From assembly GCF_003610195.1 (NCBI RefSeq), contig NZ_RAPO01000003.1, forward strand, positions 496,001 through 560,000: a stretch of 64,000 bases of DNA, given 5' to 3'. Shown in pieces: positions 15,346 to 24,445 of the stretch. A program made the translations under genes and the position numbers. The notes beneath the pieces are model-generated. The model was not told where the DNA came from. It worked only from the letters and a program-made list of their open reading frames with translations, and did not search any database. Within the stretch, counting starts at the first letter, position 1. Each line of letters begins with the position of its first letter. The stretch is from Halopiger aswanensis. GTDB lineage: Archaea; Halobacteriota; Halobacteria; Halobacteriales; Natrialbaceae.

Positions 15346-15585
15346 TTACTCCGTGATCGTCAGGACGCCATTTTTTGCGGAGACGTCGCTCGCTTCCGGC
15401 GGAAGTTCGAACTCGAACTGCTCGCCGTCTGTCACGATGAGTGCAGTGTCACCGACGATGTCGATCGACACGTCGCCGGCGTCGCTTCCGAAATCCACCG
15501 CGATGACGCTCGTGTCGTCGTACTCGACGGTACGGACGATCGCACCGTGGCGGTCGGCGTTTCGGAGTGATTCGGGAACGTTCAC
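15346..15585 (-). CDS. Small Hsp20/GvpH-like beta-sandwich protein
   Basis: Protein of 79 residues from a GTG start. The sequence from IVRTVEYDDTSVIAVDFGSD through DTALIVTDGEQFEFELPPEASDVSAKNGVLTITE follows the last strands of alpha-crystallin domains, where ELPPEAS...KNGVLTI is typical of Hsp20. It is shorter than a full Hsp20 (about 140 residues), so it may be a minimal relative. Similar short proteins occur across haloarchaea. A role in protein stability is a guess from the fold. No operon partner. Confidence 0.75.
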   Translation of the reverse strand: MNVPESLRNADRHGAIVRTVEYDDTSVIAVDFGSDAGDVSIDIVGDTALIVTDGEQFEFELPPEASDVSAKNGVLTITE

Positions 15586-15800
15586 ACTCTTTCTTGGGGC
15601 CTTGGACTTATAAGGGACGCGCCGGCAGTGGCTACCCGATTCGGTGCGTCAGTCCTCTCGAGCGTCCGCTTCTGGCCTCTTCGAGCCGACGCCGTGGTGT
15701 CACCTCGAGCGACGTCGTTCCGTCAACTCGAGTCGGCGGTGTTCGGTCGCTCTCGTCGCCCCAGTATTGATGTCGTATCGACACGTCATCAGGAGTACGA

Positions 15801-16766
15801 ATGCCCTTCGGAGCGATCGATCGTCGGCCACTCGTCGTCTACCTCGTCGCGCTCGCGGCGCTCGCGAGCGGGTTCGTGCTCGTCTCGCGGCTCGCCGGCG
15901 TGAGCATGATCCTCCTCGCGCCGGCCTACATGTTCACGCCGCTGCTGGCCGGCATCGTGACCTGTGTTTCCGGCGCGCTGTCGTTCGAGCGCGCGGGGCT
16001 GCGACTGCCGCGCGGACGATTCCGCTGGCTCGCGGTCGCCGCGGTCGTCCCGCTCGCGTTCATACTGGTCGGCACCGCCCTCGCCTTGGCCCTGCCAGGG
16101 ACCGAGTTCGTCCCCGACGCGAATCCGACCACCGGCGCGGGGACGTCGTTCGAACAGCCCGAAACGACGGAAGCCGGCCCGTCGCTTCCCGGGTGGCCGG
16201 TGAACCTCCTCATCATGCTCGTCGTCGCGGTCGTCGCCGGCGCGACGATCAACGCCGTCTTCGCGTTCGGCGAGGAGTTCGGCTGGCGCGGCGTCCTCCA
16301 GACCGCGCTCGCGCCGCTCGGCTTCTGGCGGGCCTCGGCCGTCGTCGGCTTCCTCTGGGGTGTGTGGCACGCGCCGATCGTCATCGAGGGGTACAACTTC
16401 CCGAACAATCCGGTCGTCGGCGTCGGCGTGATGACCGTCGCCTGCGTCGCGATGGCGCCGGTTTACACCTACATCACGCTGGCCGCCCGGTCGGTCCTGG
16501 CGCCGGCGATCTTCCACGGCACGTTCAACGCCTTCGCCGCGACGATGCTCGTGTTCCCGCAGGGCGGCTCCGAACTGGTCGTCAACCCCGTCGGCGGGCT
16601 CGGCATCCTCGTGTTCGGACTCGCCGCGGTCGCGATCGCCGTCGTCGGAACGCCGCCCCTCGAGCCCGACTGGGCGCTTCCGGCCGACGCTGGGGCGACC
16701 GGAGCGTCGTCGGCTCGGGACGCCGAGTCCCCGGCTTCCGACATCACCGGCGGGGACGAGAGGTAG
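15801..16766 (+). CDS. CPBP family intramembrane metalloprotease (Abi/CAAX-type)
   Basis: Protein of 321 residues with about eight hydrophobic segments. The family's motifs are present: motif 1 EEFGWRGVLQTAL (the catalytic EE with the arginine), motif 2 VVGFLWGVWHAP (histidine) and a third histidine in AIFHGTFNAFAATML. An extracellular acidic loop of about 40 residues follows the fourth helix (EFVPDANPTTGAGTS...). CPBP proteins cleave prenylated or other membrane substrates; the substrate here is unknown. The tail (295-321) is soluble and low in complexity. Confidence 0.92.
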   Translation: MPFGAIDRRPLVVYLVALAALASGFVLVSRLAGVSMILLAPAYMFTPLLAGIVTCVSGALSFERAGLRLPRGRFRWLAVAAVVPLAFILVGTALALALPGTEFVPDANPTTGAGTSFEQPETTEAGPSLPGWPVNLLIMLVVAVVAGATINAVFAFGEEFGWRGVLQTALAPLGFWRASAVVGFLWGVWHAPIVIEGYNFPNNPVVGVGVMTVACVAMAPVYTYITLAARSVLAPAIFHGTFNAFAATMLVFPQGGSELVVNPVGGLGILVFGLAAVAIAVVGTPPLEPDWALPADAGATGASSARDAESPASDITGGDER

Positions 16767-16886
16767 CGCGCTGTTCTCACCGATCATCCGTCCGCCGAGC
16801 GCGCCCGTCCCTTTATCACTGAAGGCGCGACGAATGCGGTCCGTCAACCCTATGGCCGACCGCTCCCGAGTAGGCGAAGACACAGC

Positions 16887-19274
16887 ATGACGGACTGGCG
16901 CTCGATCTTCGGTCACACCGAGCCCTACGAGCCGCAGGTCGACGGCATCGAGACCGCGATCGAGGCCGCTCGAGACGGCGGCTACACGGTCATCGAAGGG
17001 GCCTGCGGCACCGGGAAGACGATGATCGCGCTCACGGCGGGGATCGACCTCGTGCGCGACCCCGATACCGACTACGAGCGCGTCTTCGTGCTCACGAGCG
17101 TCAAGCAACAACTGCGCCAGTTCGAGGAAGATCTCGAGACGATCAACGAAAATCTCCCCGACGACTGGCGACCGGTCTCCGGACTCACCCTCGTCGGGAA
17201 GGCCGACGTCTGTCCCTACAACCGCGAGAAGACGGCGGGGTTCGACGACGGCACCGTCTACGACCGCTGCGAGACGCTGCGGGACCGCACCCGCGACCTG
17301 GTCGGCGAAGGCGGCGACACGACCGCCCAGAACCTCGCGGCGCGGGCCCGCAGCCAGCAGATCGGGCTGGCCGACAGCGGCAGTCGGGGCGGGACCGCGA
17401 ACTACCTCGAGACCGCCGGCGAGCCGACCCCTTATCCGCCGGACCTCCCCGAGTACGGCGAGGGCGGCCCCGTCGGCGCCGAAACCGAGTACTGCCCGTT
17501 CTACGCCCAGTATCTCGAGGATCTGCCCGAAGAAGATAGCGAGGGCGACGCCGCCGAAGCGGTCCCCTACGACTTCACGACGGCGGGGATGATCACCCCC
17601 GAGGACCTCGTCGCGCGCTCCGTCACGCACGGCACCTGCCCGCACTCGGTGATGGGCGCTGCACTGGGCCACGTCGAGGTCGTCATCGGCAACTACTACC
17701 ACGCGTTCGATCCGACGACGACCGGCTCATTCACCGGCGCTCTGCTGGACGACTCGACGTTCGTCGTCTGCGACGAAGCGCACATGCTCGAGCCGCGCGT
17801 GCGCGATCTGGTCAGCGACGGGGTAGCCGACGCCACCTTGCGGGACGCCGAAACCGAACTCTCGCGGGTCATCCAGCCGATCAAATTCGAGCGCGAGGGC
17901 CGCACCGCCGAGGGCGGCTCGAAGACCGCCGACGCCGACCTCGTCCGGAGCGAACTCAACGACAGCGACGTCACCTACGACGAACTGAACCGGACCCTCG
18001 AGTTCATCCGCGACTTGCGCGGCGAACTCGACCGTCGCGTCACGGCGCATCTCGACCGGAAACACAGGGGGTGGCAGTCGAACCTCACCGACCTCGAGGA
18101 CGCCGAGATCCCACTGCGCGATCCGGGCGAACCCGCGGAGGACGAACTCTCCGCGTGGGCGCGCGAGGCCGGGTACAGCGACGCCGACTGGGTCCGCGCC
18201 GAGGCCGTCGGCGCCGTCGTCGCGCGCATCTTGAACGAAGCCGAGGACGAGGATCGGACCCGCGCCGCCCCCGCCGTCGGCCGCGTCCTCGGCGAGTGGT
18301 ACCGCCGCGACCACACCGACTACTTCCGCGAGATCGAACTCGAGCGCACCTGGAACGAGACCGAACCCGCCGACTCGTGGCGCCGGGCCTACACTGCTCG
18401 GATCGCCCTGCACAACTGCGTCCCCAGCGACGCCATCGGCGACCGCCTCGCGAAGTTCGGCGGGGGCATCCTCATGAGCGCGACCCTCGAGCCGATGGAC
18501 GCCTTCACCGAGGTCACGGGCCTGCAGTACGTAGAGCGCGAGGAAGAGCGACCGGTCGTCGAACGCCGCTACGGGCTGCACTTCCCCGCGGAGAACCGCG
18601 AGAGCTTCGCGGTCGCCGCGCCGAAGTTCACCTACGACAACCGGGGCCATCCCGGTGAAGAGAACCCGACGCGCCGGCAGTACGCTAACGCAATCGCGAA
18701 GATCGCCCGCGTCTCGGGTAACGTCCTCGTCGGGATGCCCAGCTACGCCGAAGCGGAGTGGGCCGCCGGCGTGCTCGAGGACCGCGTTTCCAAACCGATC
18801 CTGCTCGACGCCTCGACCGACGACGAGGCGACCGAATCGCTCAAAAGCGAGTTCTTCGCCGGCGACGGGAAGGTGCTCGTGACCAGCCTCCGCGGGACGC
18901 TGACCGAGGGCGTCGACTACAGCGGCGACCGCCTCGCCGCCGCCGTGGTCTGTGGCGTTCCGATCGTCAACACCTCGAGTCCCCGTACCGAGGCCGTCCG
19001 TCGCGCCTACGACGACGCGTTCGGCGACGGCTTCACCTACGCGCTCACCATTCCCGCCGTGCGGAAGGCCCGGCAGGCGATCGGGCGCGTGATCCGCTCG
19101 CCGGAGGACGTCGGCGTGCGCGTCCTGCTGGACGAGCGCTACGCCCGCGATAGCTGGGATTCGGTGCGGGAGTTTCTCCCGGAGGACAGCGAATTCCAGC
19201 CCGTCAGCCCCGACATGCTCGATGTCGGCCTCGAGCGGTTCCGGTCGCGTCTCGAGTCGGATTCATCGCCGTAG
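16887..19274 (+). CDS. XPD/DinG-like superfamily 2 helicase with Fe-S cluster
   Basis: Protein of 795 residues. Walker A is EGACGTGKTMIAL (about residue 40) and the DEAH box VVCDEAHML (about 295). Four cysteines of the Fe-S insertion lie between them: ADVCPYN, YDRCETL, EYCPFYAQ and HGTCPHSV. Helicase domain 2 contains GGGILMSATLEPMD, VLVGMPSYAEAEW, VLVTSLRGTLTEGVDYSGD and the motif VI arginines KARQAIGRVIRSPEDVG. The family unwinds 5'-3' in repair. The length suits haloarchaeal Rad3-related proteins (about 720-800). It is a single-gene transcript. Confidence 0.94.
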   Translation: MTDWRSIFGHTEPYEPQVDGIETAIEAARDGGYTVIEGACGTGKTMIALTAGIDLVRDPDTDYERVFVLTSVKQQLRQFEEDLETINENLPDDWRPVSGLTLVGKADVCPYNREKTAGFDDGTVYDRCETLRDRTRDLVGEGGDTTAQNLAARARSQQIGLADSGSRGGTANYLETAGEPTPYPPDLPEYGEGGPVGAETEYCPFYAQYLEDLPEEDSEGDAAEAVPYDFTTAGMITPEDLVARSVTHGTCPHSVMGAALGHVEVVIGNYYHAFDPTTTGSFTGALLDDSTFVVCDEAHMLEPRVRDLVSDGVADATLRDAETELSRVIQPIKFEREGRTAEGGSKTADADLVRSELNDSDVTYDELNRTLEFIRDLRGELDRRVTAHLDRKHRGWQSNLTDLEDAEIPLRDPGEPAEDELSAWAREAGYSDADWVRAEAVGAVVARILNEAEDEDRTRAAPAVGRVLGEWYRRDHTDYFREIELERTWNETEPADSWRRAYTARIALHNCVPSDAIGDRLAKFGGGILMSATLEPMDAFTEVTGLQYVEREEERPVVERRYGLHFPAENRESFAVAAPKFTYDNRGHPGEENPTRRQYANAIAKIARVSGNVLVGMPSYAEAEWAAGVLEDRVSKPILLDASTDDEATESLKSEFFAGDGKVLVTSLRGTLTEGVDYSGDRLAAAVVCGVPIVNTSSPRTEAVRRAYDDAFGDGFTYALTIPAVRKARQAIGRVIRSPEDVGVRVLLDERYARDSWDSVREFLPEDSEFQPVSPDMLDVGLERFRSRLESDSSP

Positions 19275-19312
19275 CGCCGCGATTTCGTCCGTCCCCCGCG
19301 TCGTGCGACGAT

Positions 19313-19900
19313 TCAGTTCCGTTCGGGCGTTCGGGTCCGCTCCCGGTCGCCGGTGCTCGTTCCGGCTCTTCTGGCCCCTGTCGACCCCTCGACGTCGGTC
19401 GCCAGTCGTTCCTCGAGGCGCCGCTCGAACTCGTCCTCGGTGAGTTCGCCGCTCTCGTACTTCGCTTTCAGGTCGCCGAACGGATCTATGTCGTCGGGAT
19501 CGGTCGGTGAACGGGTTGACCCGCGATCGATATCGGTTTCAGCGCCGGCGGTGATCGATTCCGTCGCCTGTGCGCCGGTCCCGCTGCCGACCGGGTACTC
19601 GGCCGTCGAATCGAGGTTCCCGATGAGCGAGAGGTAGATCGGCCAGAGGGTGAGAAGCGAGAGGAGCACCATCGGTAGCCCGAACGCGAGCAACACGGGC
19701 GTCCAGAACAGCGCGGCGAGTGACAGTCCCCAGCGCGGAATCTCGAACAGTACCAGCGCCAGCAGCCAGAGCCCGAACGTTCCTGAGGGCGCGCCGAGAA
19801 GGAATCGGCCCAGCGCGCCGTCGGGCGTGTAGCGTTCGACGAGCGCGTGCACCCGGCGCCCCAGCGAGGCTGACCCGGGCAGTGAGCGACGACTGTCCAT
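19313..19900 (-). CDS. Membrane protein with C-terminal SHOCT domain
   Basis: Protein of 195 residues from the ATG at 19900 (MDSRRSLPG). Two membrane segments, FGLWLLALVLFEIP and a longer LAALFWTPVLLAFGLPMVLLSLLTLWPIYLSLIG, precede a hydrophilic stretch and a SHOCT motif: DPFGDLKAKYESGELTEDEFERRLEERL (split here: DPFGDLKAKYESGELTEDE, FERRLEERL). SHOCT segments mediate oligomerisation or regulation in many haloarchaeal membrane proteins. The function is unknown. The following ribL gene lies on the same strand but its end is 59 bases upstream, so they may be independent. Confidence 0.8.
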   Translation of the reverse strand: MDSRRSLPGSASLGRRVHALVERYTPDGALGRFLLGAPSGTFGLWLLALVLFEIPRWGLSLAALFWTPVLLAFGLPMVLLSLLTLWPIYLSLIGNLDSTAEYPVGSGTGAQATESITAGAETDIDRGSTRSPTDPDDIDPFGDLKAKYESGELTEDEFERRLEERLATDVEGSTGARRAGTSTGDRERTRTPERN

Positions 19901-19958
19901 AGTGTTGGTTCGAATACACGACACATAACTGTAGCGCTACTGAACGGTCGGTCCCCGA

Positions 19959-20465
19959 TCAGGAGAGTTCGACCGCGCGGCGCTCGAGAACGCGCTCTCT
20001 GATACCGCTGCTCGAGAGGATCTCGTCGTCGGACTCGAGCGGACTCGCCCGCTCGACGCGGCAGTCGATGCCCCACTCGGCGAGCATGGCTGCAACGTCG
20101 TCCTCGTCGTGGTGCTGGTCGTAGCCCAGCACGAGCACGTCGGGATCGATCGCCGAGATCGGCACCGAGAAATCCTCGGGGTGGCCGAGCCGGGCGTGAT
20201 CGACGGCCTCGAGCGCGGCGACGGTGTCCCGGCGCTGCGCGTCCGGCAGGACGGGGTCGGGTTTGTGCGCGATGTTCTCCGCGCGGGCGACGATGACGTG
20301 GAGTTCGTCGCCCGCCGCGGCCGCTTCCTCGAGGTAGTGGACGTGGCCGGGGTGGAGAAGGTCGAAGGTGCCCTGGGCGACGACGCGCGTGGGCTCGTCG
20401 CCGCTCTCGTCGGCGGCTGCTGACTCCGCCGCCCGGTCGCGGTCGTCGTCGGTCACTCGGACCAC
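19959..20465 (-). CDS. ribL: FAD synthase, archaeal RibL type
   Basis: Protein of 168 residues. After an acidic N-terminal extension (1-25) comes the nucleotidyltransferase core: [22 protein letters not shown] with the HxGH motif, [28 protein letters not shown] and the late ISSTxxR-like segment [15 protein letters not shown]. RibL makes FAD from FMN and CTP/ATP in archaea. The start is a GTG at 20465, which overlaps the end of the membrane protein gene upstream by 13 bases, so the two are likely cotranscribed. Confidence 0.9.
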   Translation of the reverse strand: MVRVTDDDRDRAAESAAADESGDEPTRVVAQGTFDLLHPGHVHYLEEAAAAGDELHVIVARAENIAHKPDPVLPDAQRRDTVAALEAVDHARLGHPEDFSVPISAIDPDVLVLGYDQHHDEDDVAAMLAEWGIDCRVERASPLESDDEILSSSGIRERVLERRAVELS

Positions 20466-20761
20466 CCCACGGTGATGGTCGTCGTCGTGTTCGTCTCCGT
20501 GTACAGTGAGTACAGCAGGACGGCGAAGCCGCCGGCCGTGAACGAACTCTGGATCGCGACGCCGAGCGCGACGCTGCGCAGCAGGTGCGCGACGCCGCCG
20601 AGGACGGAGCCCGCTACGATGATCGCGAAGCCGGCGGCGACGGCCCGCAGCGCCGGCGACCCGGTGCGGCGGAACGCCCGGTAGGCGAGCATCGCGACGG
20701 CGCCGCCGGTCACGAGCGTCGCCGCGTTACTCGCCGCGATGAAGAGCGCGTAGTCGGTCAT
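20453..20761 (-). CDS. Small three-helix membrane protein
   Basis: Protein of 102 residues ([20 protein letters not shown]). Three hydrophobic helices are evident: residues 5-27, 38-60 and 64-88, with a charged loop [14 protein letters not shown] between the first two. This length and layout recur in haloarchaeal membrane proteins often found beside regulators. The real start is the ATG at 20761; the longer frame upstream is low-quality. It ends inside the first codons of ribL (13-base overlap). The function is unknown. Confidence 0.75.
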   Translation of the reverse strand: MTDYALFIAASNAATLVTGGAVAMLAYRAFRRTGSPALRAVAAGFAIIVAGSVLGGVAHLLRSVALGVAIQSSFTAGGFAVLLYSLYTETNTTTTITVGWSE

Positions 20762-20963
20762 GGGTTTCCGTAACGACGGCTCGTGCGGGGGCCGTCCATC
20801 CGAATCGGTCGATCGTCGGCACGTCCGAGCACTGGATGCATCCTGCGTCCCATCGGCCGTAGTCGTTTCTATCCGAGCGTGCGCGATGGACCGCCTTGAG
20901 TCCCGCCGGTGTTCCCACGCGGGTGGAATACGGTGAATATGTTCGGCTCCGTTAGAAGCAGTC

Positions 20964-21416
20964 TCAGTCGTCGGCCACGACCACGCCCTGATGGCGCTGG
21001 CCGTCGATCGGTTCGATCGAAAACCCGAGCCGCTCGTAGAACGGCCGGACACCTTCGTCGAACCGCGCCGTCAGCCGCCCCTCGCGCTCGAGGCCGCGCT
21101 CGACCAGCGCACTCCCGAGCCCGCGACCCCGGTGGCGCCGGCGAACGCCGATCGCCGCGATGTGCGCACCGCGCTCCCGGTCGAGCGGCTCGAGGACGAG
21201 CGTGCCGAGGATGCGGTCGGTCGCCGACTCGTCGCCGCGGCCCCGGCGGTCGCCCGCCACGAACACGTCGCCGGCGTCGATCCGCGCCTCGACGTCGCCG
21301 GGCTCGAGCATGGCGGCGTCGAGGATGCGCCGGACCTCGAGGGCGTCGTCGGCGGTTGCGGGGCGGACGAAGGCGGCGTCGGAACTGCCGTCGGAACCGG
21401 GGCCGGAGCCGGACAT
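20964..21416 (-). CDS. GNAT family N-acetyltransferase
   Basis: Protein of 150 residues from the ATG at 21416. It shows AFVRPATADDALEVRRILDAAML, then a beta strand pair, HIAAIGVRRRHRGRGLGSALVERGL (the acetyl-CoA binding V-R-x-x-x-R-G-x-G motif with the A motif IGV) and FYERLGFSIEPIDGQRHQGVV at the end. This is a clear GNAT protein; the substrate is unknown. It lies 11 bases after the stop of the thioredoxin-fold gene on the same strand, so the two form an operon. Confidence 0.9.
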   Translation of the reverse strand: MSGSGPGSDGSSDAAFVRPATADDALEVRRILDAAMLEPGDVEARIDAGDVFVAGDRRGRGDESATDRILGTLVLEPLDRERGAHIAAIGVRRRHRGRGLGSALVERGLEREGRLTARFDEGVRPFYERLGFSIEPIDGQRHQGVVVADD

Positions 21417-21427
21417 CGTCTCTCGTG

Positions 21428-21967
21428 TCACGTTTCTCGGTCGATCGTCGCCAACAACTCGTCGATTCCCGGCCGGTCCATGTTCGTGTGGCCGCGGTGG
21501 CTGGCGGCGACGGTGATTTCGTCGCCGTCGTTCCGGACGTCGAGGACGATCGCGGCGGGCATGCGGCCGACGAGGTCGACGTGCCGGCCGAGCGCCCCGA
21601 GTCGGACGGGCTGCTCGAACGCCTCTCCGACGGTCGCGTCCGGGTCCGCACAGAGCGGATAGGGCAGCTCGTACTGGTCCTGCCACTCGCGGACGCGCTC
21701 TCGAGGTTCGGGGACCACGGAGACGACCTGACAGCCCCGCTCTCGAAACTCCCCGTAGCGGTCCGCGACGGCCCGGACCTGCCGGCGACACTGGCCAGCG
21801 TGGTGGTCGCGGTGGAGCAACAGGAGGACGGTCTCGTAGGCGGGATCGGCTCCGTCGGTCGTCGTCGGATCCGGCGGCGCGACCGGTGTGGCGAGGTCAG
21901 CGATCGCGAGTTGGTCGGGGCCCGGGCCGACGTTGGGTAGCGGAACCTCGACGGCGGCATCGATCAT
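21428..21967 (-). CDS. Peroxiredoxin-like (AhpC/TSA, thioredoxin-fold) protein
   Basis: Protein of 179 residues. It contains a strand-turn-helix YETVLLLLHRDHHAGQCRRQVRAVAD in which the single cysteine sits where the peroxidatic cysteine of a peroxiredoxin-like fold would, then EFRERGCQVVSVVPEPRERVREW, LPYPLCADPDATVGEAFEQP and a final beta segment. The usual PxxxTxxC motif is altered to HHAGQC, so peroxidase activity is not certain; a redoxin role is likely. It is first gene of a two-gene operon with the GNAT protein. Confidence 0.75.
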   Translation of the reverse strand: MIDAAVEVPLPNVGPGPDQLAIADLATPVAPPDPTTTDGADPAYETVLLLLHRDHHAGQCRRQVRAVADRYGEFRERGCQVVSVVPEPRERVREWQDQYELPYPLCADPDATVGEAFEQPVRLGALGRHVDLVGRMPAAIVLDVRNDGDEITVAASHRGHTNMDRPGIDELLATIDRET

Positions 21968-22202
21968 AGCCGCAGTACCGTGCCGGCCCCGAAAACGACT
22001 CGGCTTTCAACGGTCCGGTCTCCCCCTCCGCCGCCCGGCCGACCCCCCCATACGAGGGAATGATTAAGTGCCGATGTGTGGTACGTAGTGGCAAGACAAT
22101 GTCAAACACGGCCGCATCGTCAGTAGAAAAACAGAAATTCCGACGACCGGTGTATAGACGTCGAACGGAACGACTCCCGACCGAACGAGGGTGGCAGAAG
22201 CC

Positions 22203-22847
22203 GTGAGCCTGATCGCAATACTCGACGTCGCGCACCCGGATCTCGCGTTGACGCCGACGATCCGGGATTGTCCGGAGGCGTCCATCGAAGTCGTCTCCCA
22301 CTCGACCACGGACCCGGAGACCGGCCTGTTCTTCTTCCTCGTTCGAAACGCGGACGAGACGTTCGAACAGGTGCTCGAGGCGGATCACACCGTTGCCGAC
22401 TGGTTGCTGATCGACGATCTCGGCTCGACGCGTCTCTACCGCCTCGAGCACACCGAGGGAACGAAACTCATCTCGCCGATGGCCACGGAACTCGGCGGGC
22501 TCCTGTTGCGGGCCGAGAGCAACGACCGCGGGTGGACCGTCCGCCTACACCTTCCCGACCGAGAGGCGCTCGCCGCGCTCTGGGACCGGTGCAAGGACTG
22601 CGACATCTCGTTCGAACTGCACCGCATGTTCCGGCGGGACGAGTGGACCGACGGAGTGGCGCCGGAAGTGACCGACGAGCAACGCGCCGCGCTGGTCACG
22701 GCCTACGAGGAAGGCTACTTCGAGGAACCCCGGGAGACGTCGCTGGAGGAACTCGCCGACTCGCTCGACATCTCGCCGACCGCGGTCGGCGGCCGTATCC
22801 GGCGCGGGACCGGCACGCTCGTGGAGACGACGCTGCTCGAGGAGTGA
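22203..22847 (+). CDS. Bat-type HTH (HTH_10) transcriptional regulator
   Basis: Protein of 214 residues from a GTG at 22203 (MSLIAILDVAHPDL). The N-terminal 150 residues are the sensor-like region of bacterioopsin-activator relatives, with TWVRLHLPDREALAALWDRC-like elements. The C-terminus has the HTH_10 signature: VTDEQRAALVTAYEEGYFEEPRE, SLEELADSLDISPTAVGGRI, RRGTGTLVETTLL. It converges on the Rieske operon and could regulate the betaine genes; that is only a positional guess. A second GTG at 22191 is possible. A 35-codon frame (22099-22206) overlaps this start. Confidence 0.88.
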   Translation: MSLIAILDVAHPDLALTPTIRDCPEASIEVVSHSTTDPETGLFFFLVRNADETFEQVLEADHTVADWLLIDDLGSTRLYRLEHTEGTKLISPMATELGGLLLRAESNDRGWTVRLHLPDREALAALWDRCKDCDISFELHRMFRRDEWTDGVAPEVTDEQRAALVTAYEEGYFEEPRETSLEELADSLDISPTAVGGRIRRGTGTLVETTLLEE

Positions 22848-22876
22848 GGCGGTCGCGAACCGTCGCTGGCGCTCGC

Positions 22877-23245
22877 TCAGACGACGGCGACGTGATCGTC
22901 GCGCGGTTCGTAGAGCGCACCGGTCAACCGCACGTCGTGTAGTTCCTCGAGGGTCTCTCCGACGGGGACCCCCTGCTCGCTCGTTGCCGCGACGACCGCG
23001 CCGAGCGGGACGCCGTTTTCGTAGTGGGCCTCGAGTTCGGCGACGACGGTCTCGACGTCGGTCGCCGTCGGCAGGTCGAACGCGAAGTCGGTCCGCGTGA
23101 CGACGACGTCGTGGTCGGTCTGTCGGCTGTGGCGACGGTAGAACGCGACGAGTTCGTTCGCAGAATCGACGCCCTGTTCGACCTCGCACTCTCGGCACGC
23201 GGCCGCGAACGGGGCCTGCCGTTGTCGTGAATCGCTCGCGGTCAT
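22877..23245 (-). CDS. Small protein cotranscribed with the Rieske oxygenase, function unknown
   Basis: Protein of 122 residues. It has two nearby cysteines (AACRECEVEQ) near the N-terminus, a helical middle (ANELVAFYRRHSRQTDHDVV), and a C-terminal part EQGVPVGETLEELHDVRLTGALYEPR that looks like a small winged helix with a last strand DHVAVV. No Fe-S reductase or ferredoxin pattern is present, so it is not the missing electron donor in any obvious form. Twelve bases separate it from the Rieske gene upstream. It might be an accessory or regulator, but I do not recognise the family. Confidence 0.7.
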   Translation of the reverse strand: MTASDSRQRQAPFAAACRECEVEQGVDSANELVAFYRRHSRQTDHDVVVTRTDFAFDLPTATDVETVVAELEAHYENGVPLGAVVAATSEQGVPVGETLEELHDVRLTGALYEPRDDHVAVV

Positions 23246-23256
23246 GGTCCGACGAG

Positions 23257-24396
23257 CTACGCCTCGTAGGCCTCCTGTGCGAGGCGGTGCAGTTTGTGCA
23301 CGGTGTGTTCGTTCGGGCCGAGCTGGGCCTGGGCGATCGCCCCCGACTCGAGGCCGCGCTGCTGGCGTTCGACCAGTTCGAAGTCCTCCTCCTGGAGCTG
23401 GCGGCTCGTCCGGACGAACTCCGCTTCCTCGTCGGACAGGTCGGGGTCCTTGAAGTAGTAATCCGCGACGAGCTGGAACCGCCCCTCATCGATCGGATCG
23501 ATGATGTAGGTGCCGTAGCCGTCGGCGGTCCCGTACATGTTGACCGTGAAGTTCGGCCAGAAGTAGTAGAACTTCGCCTCGTGCTCTTCGTGGATGCGCA
23601 TCTCGTCGTCGACGTCCTCCTTGTGCTGGTAGTGGAGGATCCAGTGGTAGTCGTTGACTTCGAGTTCGGACTCGAGGAGTTCGAGGTCCCGCACCCAGTC
23701 CTGGTGGTTGGCCTGGCAGTGGTCGCACTCGGAGTAGTTGCCGCCGAAGACCTTCCAGTTGCACTCGACCTCGGAGACGATGCGCCTGGCGAGGTGGTAC
23801 TCCTCTAACGGGAGGGACTCGAGTTCGGTCTTCATCGAACCGGCCTGCTCCGCGAGGGGCATCGGATCGTCGTCGAAGTTGACGAAGACGAACGGGCCGA
23901 TGCGGTCGGTGTGGACCGACATGAGGGCGTTCTCCTCGGCGTCCGGTTCGGAGACGTCCTCGTCCTCGAGATCGGGGTTCAGTCGCGCGTCCTCGAAGCT
24001 CTTGGGCGTGCTCGCGAGCGACCCGTCGAGGTCGTACGTCCAGAGGTGGTACGGACACTTGATCCGGCCCGCGTTGCCGGGGTCGGTCATCGGCGTCTCC
24101 TCGACCATCGCGGACCCGCGGTGGGCGCAGACGTTGTAGAACGCCTCGACGTCGCCGTCGTGGGTCCGAACGACGATGATCTCCCGATCGCCGATGTTGC
24201 GCGTGAAGTAGTCTCCCGCGTCGGGGATGCAGTTCGCGTGGCCCGCGTACACCCAGTACCGGCCGAAGACCGTCTCCTTCTCCATCTCGTGGACCGCCGG
24301 ATCGGTGAAGTACCGCGCCGGCAGGGCGTTGGTCTCCTCGGTGATGTCGGGGCTGACCGGTTCGACTTCGTCTCGACCGTTGTTCCACCGGGTCAT
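23257..24396 (-). CDS. Rieske non-heme iron oxygenase, likely glycine betaine monooxygenase alpha subunit
   Basis: Protein of 379 residues. The Rieske cluster ligands are CAHRG...IKCPYHLW with 21 residues between, a few more than usual. The mononuclear iron site shows NWKVFGGNYSECDHCQANHQDW (two His) and later acidic residues. Such enzymes demethylate quaternary amines. The link to betaine comes from the neighbours: sarcosine and dimethylglycine oxidising flavoproteins, a BCCT carrier and serine-cycle enzymes. The ATG at 24396 is used over one at 24408; a TTATTG element lies about 30 bases upstream. No reductase subunit (GbcB) is in the window. Stachydrine or carnitine are alternative substrates. 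Confidence 0.85.
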   Translation of the reverse strand: MTRWNNGRDEVEPVSPDITEETNALPARYFTDPAVHEMEKETVFGRYWVYAGHANCIPDAGDYFTRNIGDREIIVVRTHDGDVEAFYNVCAHRGSAMVEETPMTDPGNAGRIKCPYHLWTYDLDGSLASTPKSFEDARLNPDLEDEDVSEPDAEENALMSVHTDRIGPFVFVNFDDDPMPLAEQAGSMKTELESLPLEEYHLARRIVSEVECNWKVFGGNYSECDHCQANHQDWVRDLELLESELEVNDYHWILHYQHKEDVDDEMRIHEEHEAKFYYFWPNFTVNMYGTADGYGTYIIDPIDEGRFQLVADYYFKDPDLSDEEAEFVRTSRQLQEEDFELVERQQRGLESGAIAQAQLGPNEHTVHKLHRLAQEAYEA

Positions 24397-24433
24397 ACTG
24401 TGTGGCATGCCATGCCGTATCGCTCAATAAGGG

Positions 24434-24445
24434 TTGATCGCAGGT
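24434..24445 (-). promoter_or_regulatory. Shared upstream motif ACCTGCGATCAA before the Rieske gene
   Basis: Twelve bases, ACCTGCGATCAA in gene direction, 38-49 bases before the ATG and directly upstream of the TATA-like CTTATTGAG. The same 12-mer occurs once more, before glyA at 33747-33758, in the same orientation and at nearly the same distance. A common activator or repressor site is inferred. Confidence 0.5.

Noticed and set aside
19900-19930. GGTTCGAATAC resembling a tRNA T-loop
   Set aside because: No matching acceptor, D or anticodon stems can be drawn around it; it lies at the 5' end of the SHOCT-domain gene.
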